From an uncultured Rhodospirillaceae bacterium (GTDB taxonomy: Bacteria; Pseudomonadota; Alphaproteobacteria; Azospirillales; Azospirillaceae): a stretch of DNA of 36,676 nucleotides. The stretch covers positions 1 to 36,676 of the forward strand of contig CALBDS010000028.1 in NCBI GenBank assembly GCA_937927415.1, in the 5' to 3' direction. The notes beneath the pieces were generated by a model. It was not told the DNA's origin. It searched no databases and worked only from the letters and a program-made list of their open reading frames with translations. Shown here piece after piece: positions 24,705 through 33,057 of this stretch; position 1 is the stretch's first letter; the number at the start of each line of letters is the position of its first letter. The translations under genes and the position numbers were made by a program.

Positions 24705-25448
24705 TCAGCCCCGCGCCTCCCCCACCAGGGCGCGCAGGCGGGCCAGATCGCGGATGAGCATTTCACCGCCGCGGCGTTCGACAAAGCCGTCGCGGGCCAG
24801 ATCGCCCAGCACGCGGGCCACGGTTTCCCGCGTGGTGCCGACGCGGGCGGCCAGATCGGCGTGCACGGGGATGGGGCGGATGACCGCGGTGTTGCCGCCG
24901 CCCCCATGGGCCAGCGCCAGCCGCAACAGTTCGGTGTGCACCCGGTTGGCAGCGCCCAGCGTGCTGAGATCGACGATGCGTTCGGTGCAGCGGCGCACCA
25001 TGCCGGCCAGCCGGCGCATCAGCGCCAGCGCCAGTTGCGGATGCCCGGTGGTCAGCGACAGGAAGGCCCCGCCCGACAGGAAGGCGATGCACGTCCCCCC
25101 CTCCAACGCCTCCACCGAGGCGGAGCGCGGCTGCCCGTCGATGGCGGCCATTTCCCCCACCACCCCGCCGGCGGTCACGTCGTCGAACGACACCGCCCGC
25201 CCGGAATAGGAATAGCTGACCACCCGCACCGCCCCGGCGACCACGAAGCAGACGTCGCACCCGTCGCTGTCCTGGTCGAGAACGGTTTCCCCGGCGCGGA
25301 ATCGCTGCCAGCGGCACAGGGCGGCCACCCGGTCGCGCTCGTCCCACGAGAGGGATTCCAGCATCTCGATCCCGTCCAAAGAGGGTGGTTCGGCGGCCGA
25401 CGCTCCGTCGAAAGGGTTTCCCAGGGACACGAGGCAACGTTCTCCCAC
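24705..25448 (-). CDS. Crp/Fnr-family transcriptional regulator
   Basis: Two-domain regulator of 247 residues. The N-terminal cyclic-nucleotide-binding-like domain (about 28-145) has the phosphate-binding cassette GEMAAIDGQPRSASVEA (98-114), close to the cAMP-binding consensus G-E-x-A...P-R-S-A. The C-terminal winged helix has HADLAARVGTTRETVARVLGDL (recognition helix TRETVARVL). There is no N-terminal Fe-S cysteine cluster like that of Fnr, so a nucleotide effector is more likely than oxygen. The start is uncertain: GTG 25448 opens the frame, but GTG 25430 has GGGAG about 11 nt upstream and may be used. Convergent with the DinB gene. Confidence 0.92.
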   Translation of the reverse strand: MGERCLVSLGNPFDGASAAEPPSLDGIEMLESLSWDERDRVAALCRWQRFRAGETVLDQDSDGCDVCFVVAGAVRVVSYSYSGRAVSFDDVTAGGVVGEMAAIDGQPRSASVEALEGGTCIAFLSGGAFLSLTTGHPQLALALMRRLAGMVRRCTERIVDLSTLGAANRVHTELLRLALAHGGGGNTAVIRPIPVHADLAARVGTTRETVARVLGDLARDGFVERRGGEMLIRDLARLRALVGEARG

Positions 25449-25727
25449 TCAAAAACACTCTCTTAGGTCACGGCACACCGGGGGACGCTCCCCAACAGCG
25501 TGCACGATTGCCGCCAGAATACCCGAACGAAGACGGGCGGCAAGCCGCCTCATCGCGTACGCAAACCCTCCAAAGGGGTAGTGCGGCCCGAACGGGGGGC
25601 GCCCGGATCTTCCGGCGATGGGGCGCGGCGGGGCCTGTGACCAAAAAGGGACGCTAACCCCCCGTTAACCGTCCCCGGCGACAAGGGAAGGGCACCCGCA
25701 ACGCCACGCGACGGAAGGATAGAGACC
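25449..25727. other. Intergenic region upstream of the Crp/Fnr gene
   Basis: No gene supported. It carries the divergent control regions for the Crp/Fnr gene (minus) and the small membrane protein (plus). I see no clear half-sites of a Crp palindrome and no strong terminator. Confidence 0.5.
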
Positions 25728-26120
25728 ATGCTCACCGCCCTGCAGCGCCGCACCCGCGTTCCCGGCGCCATCCGCATCGACGGCCAGCGGCTGCTGTCGG
25801 TTCTGGGCATTCCCCTGGCGGCGGCGCTGGCCATGGCGGCGGCGGTGGCGGCGACCGGCCCGGCGCGGGTGGGGGAGGCCGGGGGCGCCCTGCCCTTCGT
25901 TCTGGAATTCGTGCGCTTCTGCTATCTGGCGGTGGGATCGGCGCATCTGGCCGGGGCCGCCGCCGAACGGATGAACGGCGGGCTGAACGCCCGGCTGTGG
26001 CTGAACGACGACGGCACCACCGCCGCCGGGACCATGGCGTTCTGGACCGTGTTTCCCAACCACATCGACGCGGCGGCGGCGTCGATCGCCGTCACGCTGG
26101 CCACCGTCTGGCTGGGCTGA
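25728..26120 (+). CDS. Hypothetical small membrane protein, 130 aa
   Basis: Family not recognised. ATG 25728 has a good GGAAGGA site upstream. The hydrophobic segment LLSVLGIPLAAALAMAAAVAA (about 22-42) is a likely membrane span; two further weakly hydrophobic stretches (PFVLEFVRFCYLAVGSAHLAGAAA and the C-terminal AAAASIAVTLATVWLG) may be membrane-associated. A central loop holds NGGLNARLWLNDDGT. No catalytic motif visible. Its 3' end is about 110 bp from the DUF502 gene on the same strand, so co-transcription is possible. Confidence 0.65.
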   Translation: MLTALQRRTRVPGAIRIDGQRLLSVLGIPLAAALAMAAAVAATGPARVGEAGGALPFVLEFVRFCYLAVGSAHLAGAAAERMNGGLNARLWLNDDGTTAAGTMAFWTVFPNHIDAAAASIAVTLATVWLG

Positions 26121-26229
26121 CGCCAACCGTCGCGGTTGAGCCGGCGGCGGTTCTGGGCCACACTGCGGCGGATCGTCCCGGCGGCAGCGTCGGGGCACCC
26201 GTGCCGCCCACCACAGCCGTCCCCGTCCC

Positions 26230-27015
26230 GTGACCGCCACCGACCCCGACGCCCAGCAGCCGCCCACCGTCCCCCCGGCACCCCCGCCGCGACCGAAACG
26301 GGGCATCGGGCTGATGGGGCGCCTGCGCGCCTATTTCCTGGCCGGGGTTCTGGTCACCGCCCCCATCGCCACCACGGTCTATATCGCGTGGTGGTTCATC
26401 TCCTACATCGACGGGTCGATCCGGCCGCTGATCCCGGCGCGCTACAACCCGGAAAACTACCTGCCCTTCTCCATTCCCGGCATCGGGCTGCTGGTGGTGT
26501 TTCTGGTGCTGACGCTGATCGGCGCCTTCACCGCCGGCTATGTCGGCCGGCTGGTGGTGCGGCTGGGCGAAGGGGTGGTAGCGCGGATGCCGGTGGTGCG
26601 CGGCCTGTACGGCGCCACCAAGCAGATCGTCGAAACCGTGCTGGCGAAGAAATCCGCCGCCTTCCGCGAGGTGGTGGCGGTGGAATATCCCCGGCGCGGG
26701 GTGTGGTCGCTGGGCTTCATCACCGGCCCCGCCCACCCGCAGGTGCAGCGCCTGTCCCCCGATGAAGAGATGGTCAACGTCTTCATCCCCTGCGCGCCCC
26801 CCACGGCGGGCTATCTGCTGATGGTGCCGCGCTCGGAAGTGCGCCATCTGGACATGCCGCCGGAGGAAGGGTTGAAGCTGGTGGTGTCCGGCGGCATCGT
26901 CGCCCAGCCCGGTGCGGCCCGCCCGTCCGCCGCCGTTACGGGCCAGGACGGCGCGGCGAAAGACCCCGCCCCGGAACAGCCCCCTTTTCAAGGCCCCGGC
27001 AGCGCGCCATCCTAA
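26230..27015 (+). CDS. DUF502 family membrane protein
   Basis: 261-residue inner-membrane protein of the DUF502 family. After a Pro-rich N-terminal tail (about 1-25) there are two membrane spans (FLAGVLVTAPIATTVYIAWWF at about 36-56 and GIGLLVVFLVLTLIGAFTAGYVG at about 84-106). A conserved soluble domain follows with RMPVVRGLYGATKQIVETVLA and VFIPCAPPTAGYLLMVPRSEV, both hallmarks of the family. The function of the family is not established. Start GTG 26230 has no obvious ribosome binding site; the initiation codon is uncertain and a downstream start near MGRLRAYF is possible. Followed closely by the M17 aminopeptidase. Confidence 0.92.
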   Translation: MTATDPDAQQPPTVPPAPPPRPKRGIGLMGRLRAYFLAGVLVTAPIATTVYIAWWFISYIDGSIRPLIPARYNPENYLPFSIPGIGLLVVFLVLTLIGAFTAGYVGRLVVRLGEGVVARMPVVRGLYGATKQIVETVLAKKSAAFREVVAVEYPRRGVWSLGFITGPAHPQVQRLSPDEEMVNVFIPCAPPTAGYLLMVPRSEVRHLDMPPEEGLKLVVSGGIVAQPGAARPSAAVTGQDGAAKDPAPEQPPFQGPGSAPS

Positions 27016-27056
27016 GGGGGAAGAGCCTTCCTTCCGCCATCAGGGGACGAGATCCG

Positions 27057-28451
27057 TTGCTTCCCACCCTTTGCGCCCGCACCGGCACCGATTCCGTACC
27101 GCTGACCCCGCTGACCAAGGCGGGGCTGGAGGCGTGGCTGGCCACCCAGCCGGCATCCGTCACCGCATGGGTGACCGCCACCGGCTTCACCGCCGACGCC
27201 GGGTCCATGGCGCTCATCCCCGGCCCGGACGGCGGGTTGACGCGGGTTCTGGCCGGGGTGTCGGCGCTGGACGACGTGTGGGGGCTGGGCGACCTGCCGT
27301 CGAAGCTGCCCGCCGGCCTCTACCGCCTGGATCCCGAGCCGGAGCCGCGGGAATCGACGGCCCTGGCCCTGGGCTGGGCCTTGGGCAGCTACCGCTATAC
27401 CCGCTACAAGGCGGCGAAGAAGCCGCCGGCCCTGCTGGTGTGGCCGGACAACGCCGACCGCACGGCGGCGGAATCGGCGGGAACGGCCACCTGGCTGGTG
27501 CGCGATCTGGTCAACACCCCCGCCGCCGACATGGGACCGGCGGAGCTTGCCACCGCGGCCGAGCAACTGGCCGCCGAATTCGACGGGCGGGTCAGCGTCA
27601 TCACCGGCGATGCGCTGCTGCCCAACAATTACCCCGCCGTGCACGCCGTGGGCCGCGGCAGCGCCCGCCCGCCGCGCCTGATCGATCTGACCTGGGGCAA
27701 CAAGACCGACCCCAAGGTGACGCTGGTGGGCAAGGGGGTGTGTTTCGATTCCGGCGGCTACGACCTCAAGCCGTCCAGCGGCATGCTGCTGATGAAGAAG
27801 GACATGGGCGGGGCGGCCCACGCGCTGGGGGTGGCGCGGATGGTGATGACCGCCGGCCTGCCGGTGCGGCTGCGCGTGCTGATCCCGGCGGTGGAGAACA
27901 TGGTGTCGGGGGACGCCATGCGGCCCATGGACATCCTGCACACCCGCAAGGGTCTGACGGTGGAGGTGGGCAACACCGATGCCGAGGGGCGGCTGATCCT
28001 GTGCGACGCGCTGGCGGAGGCCGATTCGGACAAACCCGCCCTGCTGATCGACTTCGCCACCCTGACCGGGGCGGCGCGGGTGGCGCTGGGGCCGGACCTG
28101 CCGGCCCTGTTCGCCAACGACGATTCGCTGGCCGCCGACCTGCTGGCGGCGGGCGATGCGGTGTCGGACCCGCTGTGGCGCCTGCCCCTGTGGCAGGGCT
28201 ACCGCAAGGGGCTGGACAGCAAGGTGGCCGACCTGAACAACGCGCCCCCCGGCGGGTTCGCCGGGGCGATCACCGCAGCCCTGTTCCTGGAATCCTTCGT
28301 GTCCAAGGACACGGCGTGGGCGCACATCGACACCTATGCCTGGAACGGCTCCGCCCGCCCCGGACGGCCCGAAGGGGGCGAGGCGCTGGGGATGCGCGCG
28401 GTCTATTCCGTCATCGCCAAACGGTTCGGCACCCCGCCCCACACCCCCTGA
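27057..28451 (+). CDS. Leucyl aminopeptidase family protein (M17)
   Basis: 464-residue metallo-aminopeptidase that removes N-terminal residues from peptides; cytoplasmic. The catalytic C-terminal domain carries the M17 signature NTDAEGRL (306-313) with metal ligands D308 and E310, plus K226 and D231 in VGKGVCFDSGGYDLKP and D249 in KKDMGGAAHALG; R312 is the catalytic arginine. The N-terminal domain (1-170) is poorly conserved, as usual. The TTG at 27057 is taken as the start because AGGGGA lies about 10 nt upstream and no ATG is near; this rare start should be treated with caution. Two members of the family (PepA and a PepB-like one) exist in many alphaproteobacteria, so I leave the symbol blank. 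Confidence 0.93.
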   Translation: MLPTLCARTGTDSVPLTPLTKAGLEAWLATQPASVTAWVTATGFTADAGSMALIPGPDGGLTRVLAGVSALDDVWGLGDLPSKLPAGLYRLDPEPEPRESTALALGWALGSYRYTRYKAAKKPPALLVWPDNADRTAAESAGTATWLVRDLVNTPAADMGPAELATAAEQLAAEFDGRVSVITGDALLPNNYPAVHAVGRGSARPPRLIDLTWGNKTDPKVTLVGKGVCFDSGGYDLKPSSGMLLMKKDMGGAAHALGVARMVMTAGLPVRLRVLIPAVENMVSGDAMRPMDILHTRKGLTVEVGNTDAEGRLILCDALAEADSDKPALLIDFATLTGAARVALGPDLPALFANDDSLAADLLAAGDAVSDPLWRLPLWQGYRKGLDSKVADLNNAPPGGFAGAITAALFLESFVSKDTAWAHIDTYAWNGSARPGRPEGGEALGMRAVYSVIAKRFGTPPHTP

Positions 28452-28867
28452 CGCCCGCGTGCGGCGTTCGGCCCCACCCGCACCGAACGCCGCCGCGACG
28501 TCGATCCGGCTGCGGGGCAACGAACCCAGGCTCATTGTCCCTCTCCCGCCCCGGGAGAGGGGAAGGATGAGGGCCGGATTTCGCGCCGGAGGCCCGAAAT
28601 CCGTTGCAAAGCAACTCCAAATTTCACGTTTCGAGAGCCTGACGGCTCAATTTCCGGGCTATCGCGCGAAAATCGGCCCTCACCCTGCCCTCTCCCCAAC
28701 GGGGAGAGGGGAGCTGTCCCGGTTCGTTAACCTGAATCCGTCGCTCTTGATCCGGCTGCGGAACGCTTGCCCGCCGGCCTTGGGTTGGGCACACTCCCCA
28801 TCCGTCGGTGGTTCATGCCGGCGGCACCGGCGGGGCATCCGGTGCCGAAGGCCGGTGGGGGAGCGGG
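28452..28867. other. Intergenic region with repeat copy 2
   Basis: No protein gene supported. Contains the dispersed palindromic repeat (28540-28714) and, after it, the control region of the MarR-like gene at 28868. No clear promoter seen. Confidence 0.6.
28540..28714 (-). repeat. Dispersed palindromic repeat, copy 2 (fullest)
   Basis: On the minus strand: CCCTCTCC..GGAGAGGG, GAGGGCCGATTTTCGCGCG, GAGCC/GGCTC, TCGAAAC, AAATTTGGAGTTGC-TTT-GCAAC, CGGATTTCG/CGAAATCCG, then CCGGCCCTC and a CTCTCCCGGGGCGGGAGAG palindrome. Copy 1 (781-906) shares the first part and copy 3 (16507-16590) the last part, so the element is modular. Confidence 0.8.
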
Positions 28868-29329
28868 ATGGCGCGGAACTTGAAGGCGTTGGGGCTGTGG
28901 CGCACGGCACTGATCGCCAGCGTGCGGCAGGCGGGACCGGATCTCTCGGCCCGGCAGATGGCGATCATGTTGCAGGTGTATCTGACCGACCCGCCGCACA
29001 CGGTGCGCGGTCTGGCCTGCACCCTGTCGATTTCCAAACCCGCCGTCACCCGCGCGCTCGACCGGCTGTCGGTGCTGGGTTTCGTCAAGCGCAAACGGGA
29101 TACCGAGGACAAGCGCAACGTGCTGGTTCAGCGCACGGTGCGCGGATCGGTGTTCCTGTCCGATTTCGCCGAGCTGGTGATCCGCGCCGGTGCCGTCGCC
29201 CCCGACGACATGGCCATCGTCCAGGCCGAGGAGGAAATGGCCGCCGCCGCCAAGGCCCGGCTGGAAGCCGAGTTGCAGGCCCGGCACGCCATCCCCGAAG
29301 ATACCGTCCCCGAAGGCACCGCCCCATAA
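28868..29329 (+). CDS. MarR-like winged-helix transcriptional regulator
   Basis: 153 residues. The core (about 27-95) reads SARQMAIMLQVYL, VRGLACTLSISKPAVTRALDRLSVLGFV (helix-turn-helix) and KRKRDTEDKRNVLVQRT (the D..DKR wing of MarR). MarR-type regulators usually bind a palindrome as dimers and are released by small ligands or oxidation. ATG 28868 with a GGGGGAG site just upstream is preferred over a GTG 60 bp before it that would add a Gly-rich run. The C-terminal 40 residues are Ala/Glu-rich helix plus a Pro-rich tail. Followed 11 bp later by the NlpC/P60 gene, which may be part of the same transcript; the target genes are not known. Confidence 0.85.
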   Translation: MARNLKALGLWRTALIASVRQAGPDLSARQMAIMLQVYLTDPPHTVRGLACTLSISKPAVTRALDRLSVLGFVKRKRDTEDKRNVLVQRTVRGSVFLSDFAELVIRAGAVAPDDMAIVQAEEEMAAAAKARLEAELQARHAIPEDTVPEGTAP

Positions 29330-29340
29330 GGAATCGCCCC

Positions 29341-30189
29341 ATGACGGCGCCGCCCCCCGATCCCCGCCGCACCCCCTGGCGCCCCGACCTTGCCGCCGCC
29401 CATCTGCGCGGTGCCGTGGATTCGGCCCGCTTCGTCGATGGCGTCCCCCATCGGGTGGCCGTCGGCACCGTCACCCTGCGCGGTACCCCCGACGAAACCG
29501 CCCGCCAGACCTCCGAGCTTCTCTATGGGGAGGGGTTCACCGTCTATGACCGGCACGCCGGCTGGGTCTGGGGCCAGGGTGCCCGCGACGGCTATGTCGG
29601 CTGGACAAGGGCCGAGGCGCTGCGCCCCGGTGCCCCCGCCGCCGCCACCCATGTGGTGACCGCCCTGCGCAGCTTCCTCTACCCCCTGCCCGACCTGAAG
29701 GCGCCGGTGCGCGACGCCCTTCCCCTGGGCGCCAGGGTGACGGTGGTGGAGGAATCCGGGGCGTACCGCCGGCTGGCGGACGGCGGCTGGGTGTTCGCCC
29801 GCCATCTGGCCCCGGCGGACAGCGTGGACGCCGACCCGGTGACGGTGGCCGAGCGGCTGCTGGACGTGCCCTATCTGTGGGGTGGGCGCACGCCGCTGGG
29901 CATCGACTGTTCCGGGCTGGTGCAGTTGGCGCTGCACCGCACCGGGGTGGACTGCCCCCGCGACAGCGACATGCAGCGGGCCGAGGTGGGCGCCTGGCTG
30001 TCCCCCGACGGCGAGGGTGTCGTCTACCGCCGCGGCGACATCGTGTTCTTCCCCGGCCATGTGGGCTTCATGCTGGACGGCAGCCGGCTGCTGCACGCCA
30101 CCGCCCACACCATGACCGTCACCGTCGAGCCGCTGGCGGCGGTGGCCGACCGGGCCGGCGGCATCATCGGCGTTCGCCGGCTGGGATAA
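29341..30189 (+). CDS. NlpC/P60 peptidase with SH3-like domains
   Basis: 282 residues. Two bacterial SH3-like regions (about 36-92 and 108-158; WVWGQGARDGYVGW and YRRLADGGWVFARHL) precede a C-terminal NlpC/P60 domain (about 165-280). The catalytic triad is visible: C190 in GIDCSGLVQLAL, H240 in FFPGHVGFMLD and H252 in LLHATAHTMTV. Such enzymes cleave the stem peptide of peptidoglycan or its turnover fragments, usually next to D-glutamate. No signal peptide is seen, so it is probably a cytoplasmic recycling enzyme, as in the YkfC type. It lies 105 bp after the M17 aminopeptidase and MarR pair. ATG 29341 has AAGGA about 10 nt upstream. Confidence 0.9.
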   Translation: MTAPPPDPRRTPWRPDLAAAHLRGAVDSARFVDGVPHRVAVGTVTLRGTPDETARQTSELLYGEGFTVYDRHAGWVWGQGARDGYVGWTRAEALRPGAPAAATHVVTALRSFLYPLPDLKAPVRDALPLGARVTVVEESGAYRRLADGGWVFARHLAPADSVDADPVTVAERLLDVPYLWGGRTPLGIDCSGLVQLALHRTGVDCPRDSDMQRAEVGAWLSPDGEGVVYRRGDIVFFPGHVGFMLDGSRLLHATAHTMTVTVEPLAAVADRAGGIIGVRRLG

Positions 30190-30271
30190 ACCGCCGCTTT
30201 TTCCTTGTGGACATCCCGGTATTCTTCTTCCCTGCACGGCCTTGCGCCACCGTGAACCGGGAGGAACGATC

Positions 30272-30925
30272 ATGAGCCGGGTGATTCTCGTCAACAAACC
30301 CTATGGCGTGCTGCCGCAGTTCACCGACCGGGAGCACGGGCGCGCCACGCTGGCCGATCTGGTGCCGGTGCCGGGGGTCTATCCCGCCGGACGGCTGGAC
30401 CGCGACAGCGAAGGGCTGATGGTGCTGAGCGACGACGGCGCCCTGATCGCCCGCATCGCCGATCCCCGCCACAAGCGCCCCAAGACCTATTGGGTGCAGG
30501 TGGAGGGCGTCCCCGACGCCGCAGCCCTGGAACGCCTGTCCCGCGGGGTCATGCTGAACGACGGCCCCACCCTGCCGGCCCGCGCCGTGGCCATGGCCGA
30601 GCCGGACGGGCTGTGGCCCCGCGACCCGCCGGTGCGCCACCGGCTGACGGTTCCCACCTCCTGGATCGCGCTGACCCTGACCGAGGGGCGGAACCGGCAG
30701 GTGCGCCGCATGACCGCCGCCGTCGGCTTTCCCACCCTGCGCCTGATCCGCTGGTCGGTGGGCGACTGGACGCTGGAGGGGCTGGCCCCCGGCCAGTGGC
30801 GGGAAATCACCGTCGCTCCATCCCCCCGCACCGGCCCCGCCGCTCCGAAACCCGGCGGCAAGCCCGGCCCCCATCGGCGCACCGGCCCCGCCGGACCCCG
30901 GCGCCCCCGATCCCCGCAACGATGA
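30272..30925 (+). CDS. Pseudouridine synthase, RsuA/RluE type
   Basis: 217 residues of the RsuA/RluB/RluE family, which isomerises a uridine in rRNA (RluE: 23S U2457 by E. coli numbering). The catalytic aspartate D43 is in AGRLDRDSEGLMVLSDDG, followed by KTYWVQVEG and the basic EGRNRQVRRMTAAVGFPTLRL segment, all canonical. No N-terminal S4 domain is present, which fits RluE better than RsuA/RluB. ATG 30272 has GGGAGGAA about 7 nt upstream. The C-terminal 35 residues form a Pro/Gly/Arg-rich tail that may bind RNA. Exact rRNA target is not shown. Confidence 0.9.
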   Translation: MSRVILVNKPYGVLPQFTDREHGRATLADLVPVPGVYPAGRLDRDSEGLMVLSDDGALIARIADPRHKRPKTYWVQVEGVPDAAALERLSRGVMLNDGPTLPARAVAMAEPDGLWPRDPPVRHRLTVPTSWIALTLTEGRNRQVRRMTAAVGFPTLRLIRWSVGDWTLEGLAPGQWREITVAPSPRTGPAAPKPGGKPGPHRRTGPAGPRRPRSPQR

Positions 30926-31294
30926 TCCGGCCGTCAAACAACCGTTGCATCACTGATACCATGGGCGTATACCGCGGGTGCGAAGAGAATAAATTATTAC
31001 CAATTCTTTACCTAAGAAAATCTTCATATGGTTAATATAAAGTAACTCATCGAAACAAGCACACATTGATCTTTAGTAACCATGAGTTACTTAGGGAATT
31101 TACTTACTGATCGAGGGAAGGTTTGCGATTATAGTCAGCCGCACTCCACCCACGACGCCACCTTGCCGCAAGGCTGTGCCGGGAAAACGGCAACGGCCTG
31201 CCGGGCACGGGATGCCGTGGATACCGCCGTTTCCCCTCGTGCCATTCCCCTTTCCCATCGTGGCTTCGTGCTCGCTGTATCAGGACGTCACCTC
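30926..31294 (+). other. AT-rich intergenic region upstream of the chemoreceptor genes
   Basis: No gene supported. The part from about 30985 to 31135 is much AT-richer than the flanks and carries the 11-bp inverted repeat listed separately. A TATAGT (31130-31135) is a possible -10 box but its -35 partner is unclear. Likely the promoter and operator region of the chemoreceptor-EAL cluster. Confidence 0.5.
31040..31092. promoter_or_regulatory. Inverted repeat, possible operator
   Basis: AAGTAACTCAT (31040-31050) and ATGAGTTACTT (31082-31092) form perfect 11-bp arms around a 31-bp A/T-rich spacer. A further partial AGTAAC occurs at 31075-31080. Long spacing disfavours a terminator; two sites for one dimeric or paired regulator are more likely. 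Confidence 0.5.
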
Positions 31295-33007
31295 ATGGAC
31301 AGCCCCTCCTCCCCTCGCCGCCGGTCCCTCCAGCGCCAGTTCATGATTCTGGCGGCGTTGGGCATCGTGCTTCTTTCCTGCGGTGCCGTGGGCGCCATCG
31401 GCTGGCTGCAGCGGTCGCAAATGATGCACAACATCGATGCGTTTTCCCGCAACGAGCTGGGATCGCTCCACGCTCTGATCGTCAGCGTGATGAGCAAGCG
31501 GGTGGAAGACCCCGAGGATGTGGGGATCACGGTCTTCAACGACTGGTTCAAGCAGCGCAACAGCGACTATCCGGGCGAGTTGTGGAGCACGTGGTCCCCG
31601 GCGGTCACCCGCTACATGCACGAAACGGCACCGTCCACCCCGCCCAAGCGCCCCCACGACGCCATCGACGAAGAGGCGTTGCGCACCGGCGCCATCGTCG
31701 GGCGGGTGGACGGGGACAGCTACCGCATGGCGCTGCCCATCGTTCTGGGCGTCACCCCCGGCGCCGATCAGGAGGTGTGCTTCTCGTGCCATGGTGCCAT
31801 GGGGCTGCAAAAGGGTGACGTGATCGCCGTTCTGTCCAGCCGTCTCAGCCTCAGCGGCGAGCATGACCGGCTGATGGTCATTATGGCCGCCCTGGTGGGG
31901 GGTGGGGTGGTGCTGACCGCACTGGGGATGCTGGCGGTGCGGCTGTTGCTGGCGCGTCTGGTGACCGGGCCGGTGTCGGCGATGACCCACAGCATGGACC
32001 GGCTGGCCGCCGGCGATCTGAATGTGGTGGTGGACGGCACCGGGCGCGGCGACGAGATCGGCGCCATGGCCCGCGCGCTGACCGTGTTCCGCGCCAACGC
32101 CGTGGAAAAGCACCGGCTGGAGAGCGAACAGGCCCGCGACGCCGCCGCTCGCAACAAGCGGATGCAGCGCATCGAGGACATGGTCCGCCGGTTCGAAGGA
32201 ACGGTGGCCCAGGTGCTGGCGACCCTGGCCTCCTCCACCCAGCGGCTGCACGGCACCGCGCGCAGCATGACCGAAACGGCGGATGTAGCCAGCGAACGGT
32301 CCGACCGCACGGCCGAGGCGGCGACCACCGCCAGCGGCAGCGTGCAGGCGGTGTTCGCCGCCGCCGACCAGCTTGCCTCCTCCATCCGCTGCATCGGGGA
32401 TGAGGTGACCCGCTCCGCCCAGGTGTCGAAGGAGGCGGTGGCCGGGGCCAGCCGCTCCGCCGAACGGGTGCGGGCGCTGGAAGAGGCCGCGCATCAGGTG
32501 GGCACCATCGTCGATCTCATCAACGGCATCGCCGAACAGACCAACCTTCTGGCGCTCAACGCCACCATCGAAGCGGCACGCGCCGGAGAGGCCGGCAAGG
32601 GATTCGCCGTGGTGGCGAGCGAGGTCAAGCAGCTGGCATCCCAGACCATGGCCGCTACCCGCGACATCATGGACCGGGTGAACGCCATCGGCACCGAAAC
32701 CGCCCATGCGGTGGATGCGGTGAACGACATCGCCGCCACCATCCAGACCATCGACGGGGCGCTGGCCTCCATCGCCGCGTCGGTCGAACAGCAGGATTCC
32801 GCCACCCGCGACATCGCCGCCAGCAGCCAGCGCGCCGCCGAAGGCACCATCGCCGTCAGCGACAACATCCGCGTGGTCGTCTCCTCCATCCATACGGTGG
32901 ACGAGGAGGGGCACGCCCTGACCGGCGTGATCGAGGATCTGGCCACCCAGGCACAGACCCTGCGGCAGGAGGTTGACCATTTCCTGTCCGGCATCCGCGC
33001 CGCCTGA
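31295..33007 (+). CDS. Methyl-accepting chemotaxis protein with periplasmic CxxCH haem-type sensor
   Basis: 570-residue transmembrane chemoreceptor. TM1 is about 17-38. The periplasmic domain (39-192) contains EVCFSCHGAMG with a CxxCH motif at C162-H166, as in DUF3365/Tll0287-like sensors that bind c-type haem. TM2 is about 193-219, followed by HAMP (about 220-275). The cytoplasmic signalling hairpin, GIAEQTNLLALNATIEAARAGEAGKGFAVVASEVKQLA (411-448), is typical of MCPs and binds CheA/CheW. No terminal CheR-binding pentapeptide is seen. ATG 31295 has AGGA 9 nt upstream; an earlier in-frame ATG at 31082 lies inside the A/T-rich inverted repeat and is rejected. The haem motif suggests redox or gas sensing (aerotaxis-like). 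Confidence 0.95.
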   Translation: MDSPSSPRRRSLQRQFMILAALGIVLLSCGAVGAIGWLQRSQMMHNIDAFSRNELGSLHALIVSVMSKRVEDPEDVGITVFNDWFKQRNSDYPGELWSTWSPAVTRYMHETAPSTPPKRPHDAIDEEALRTGAIVGRVDGDSYRMALPIVLGVTPGADQEVCFSCHGAMGLQKGDVIAVLSSRLSLSGEHDRLMVIMAALVGGGVVLTALGMLAVRLLLARLVTGPVSAMTHSMDRLAAGDLNVVVDGTGRGDEIGAMARALTVFRANAVEKHRLESEQARDAAARNKRMQRIEDMVRRFEGTVAQVLATLASSTQRLHGTARSMTETADVASERSDRTAEAATTASGSVQAVFAAADQLASSIRCIGDEVTRSAQVSKEAVAGASRSAERVRALEEAAHQVGTIVDLINGIAEQTNLLALNATIEAARAGEAGKGFAVVASEVKQLASQTMAATRDIMDRVNAIGTETAHAVDAVNDIAATIQTIDGALASIAASVEQQDSATRDIAASSQRAAEGTIAVSDNIRVVVSSIHTVDEEGHALTGVIEDLATQAQTLRQEVDHFLSGIRAA

Positions 33008-33057
33008 TTCCCCCCTCGCCCATCCGTTCCCCCGCCTTTCCCGGAAAACCGCCTGTC

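Noticed and set aside
31082..31294. Upstream ATG extension of the first chemoreceptor by 71 residues
   Set aside because: The ATG lies inside the inverted repeat, and the extension lacks a signal or membrane segment; ATG 31295 has a good ribosome binding site and is directly followed by TM1.
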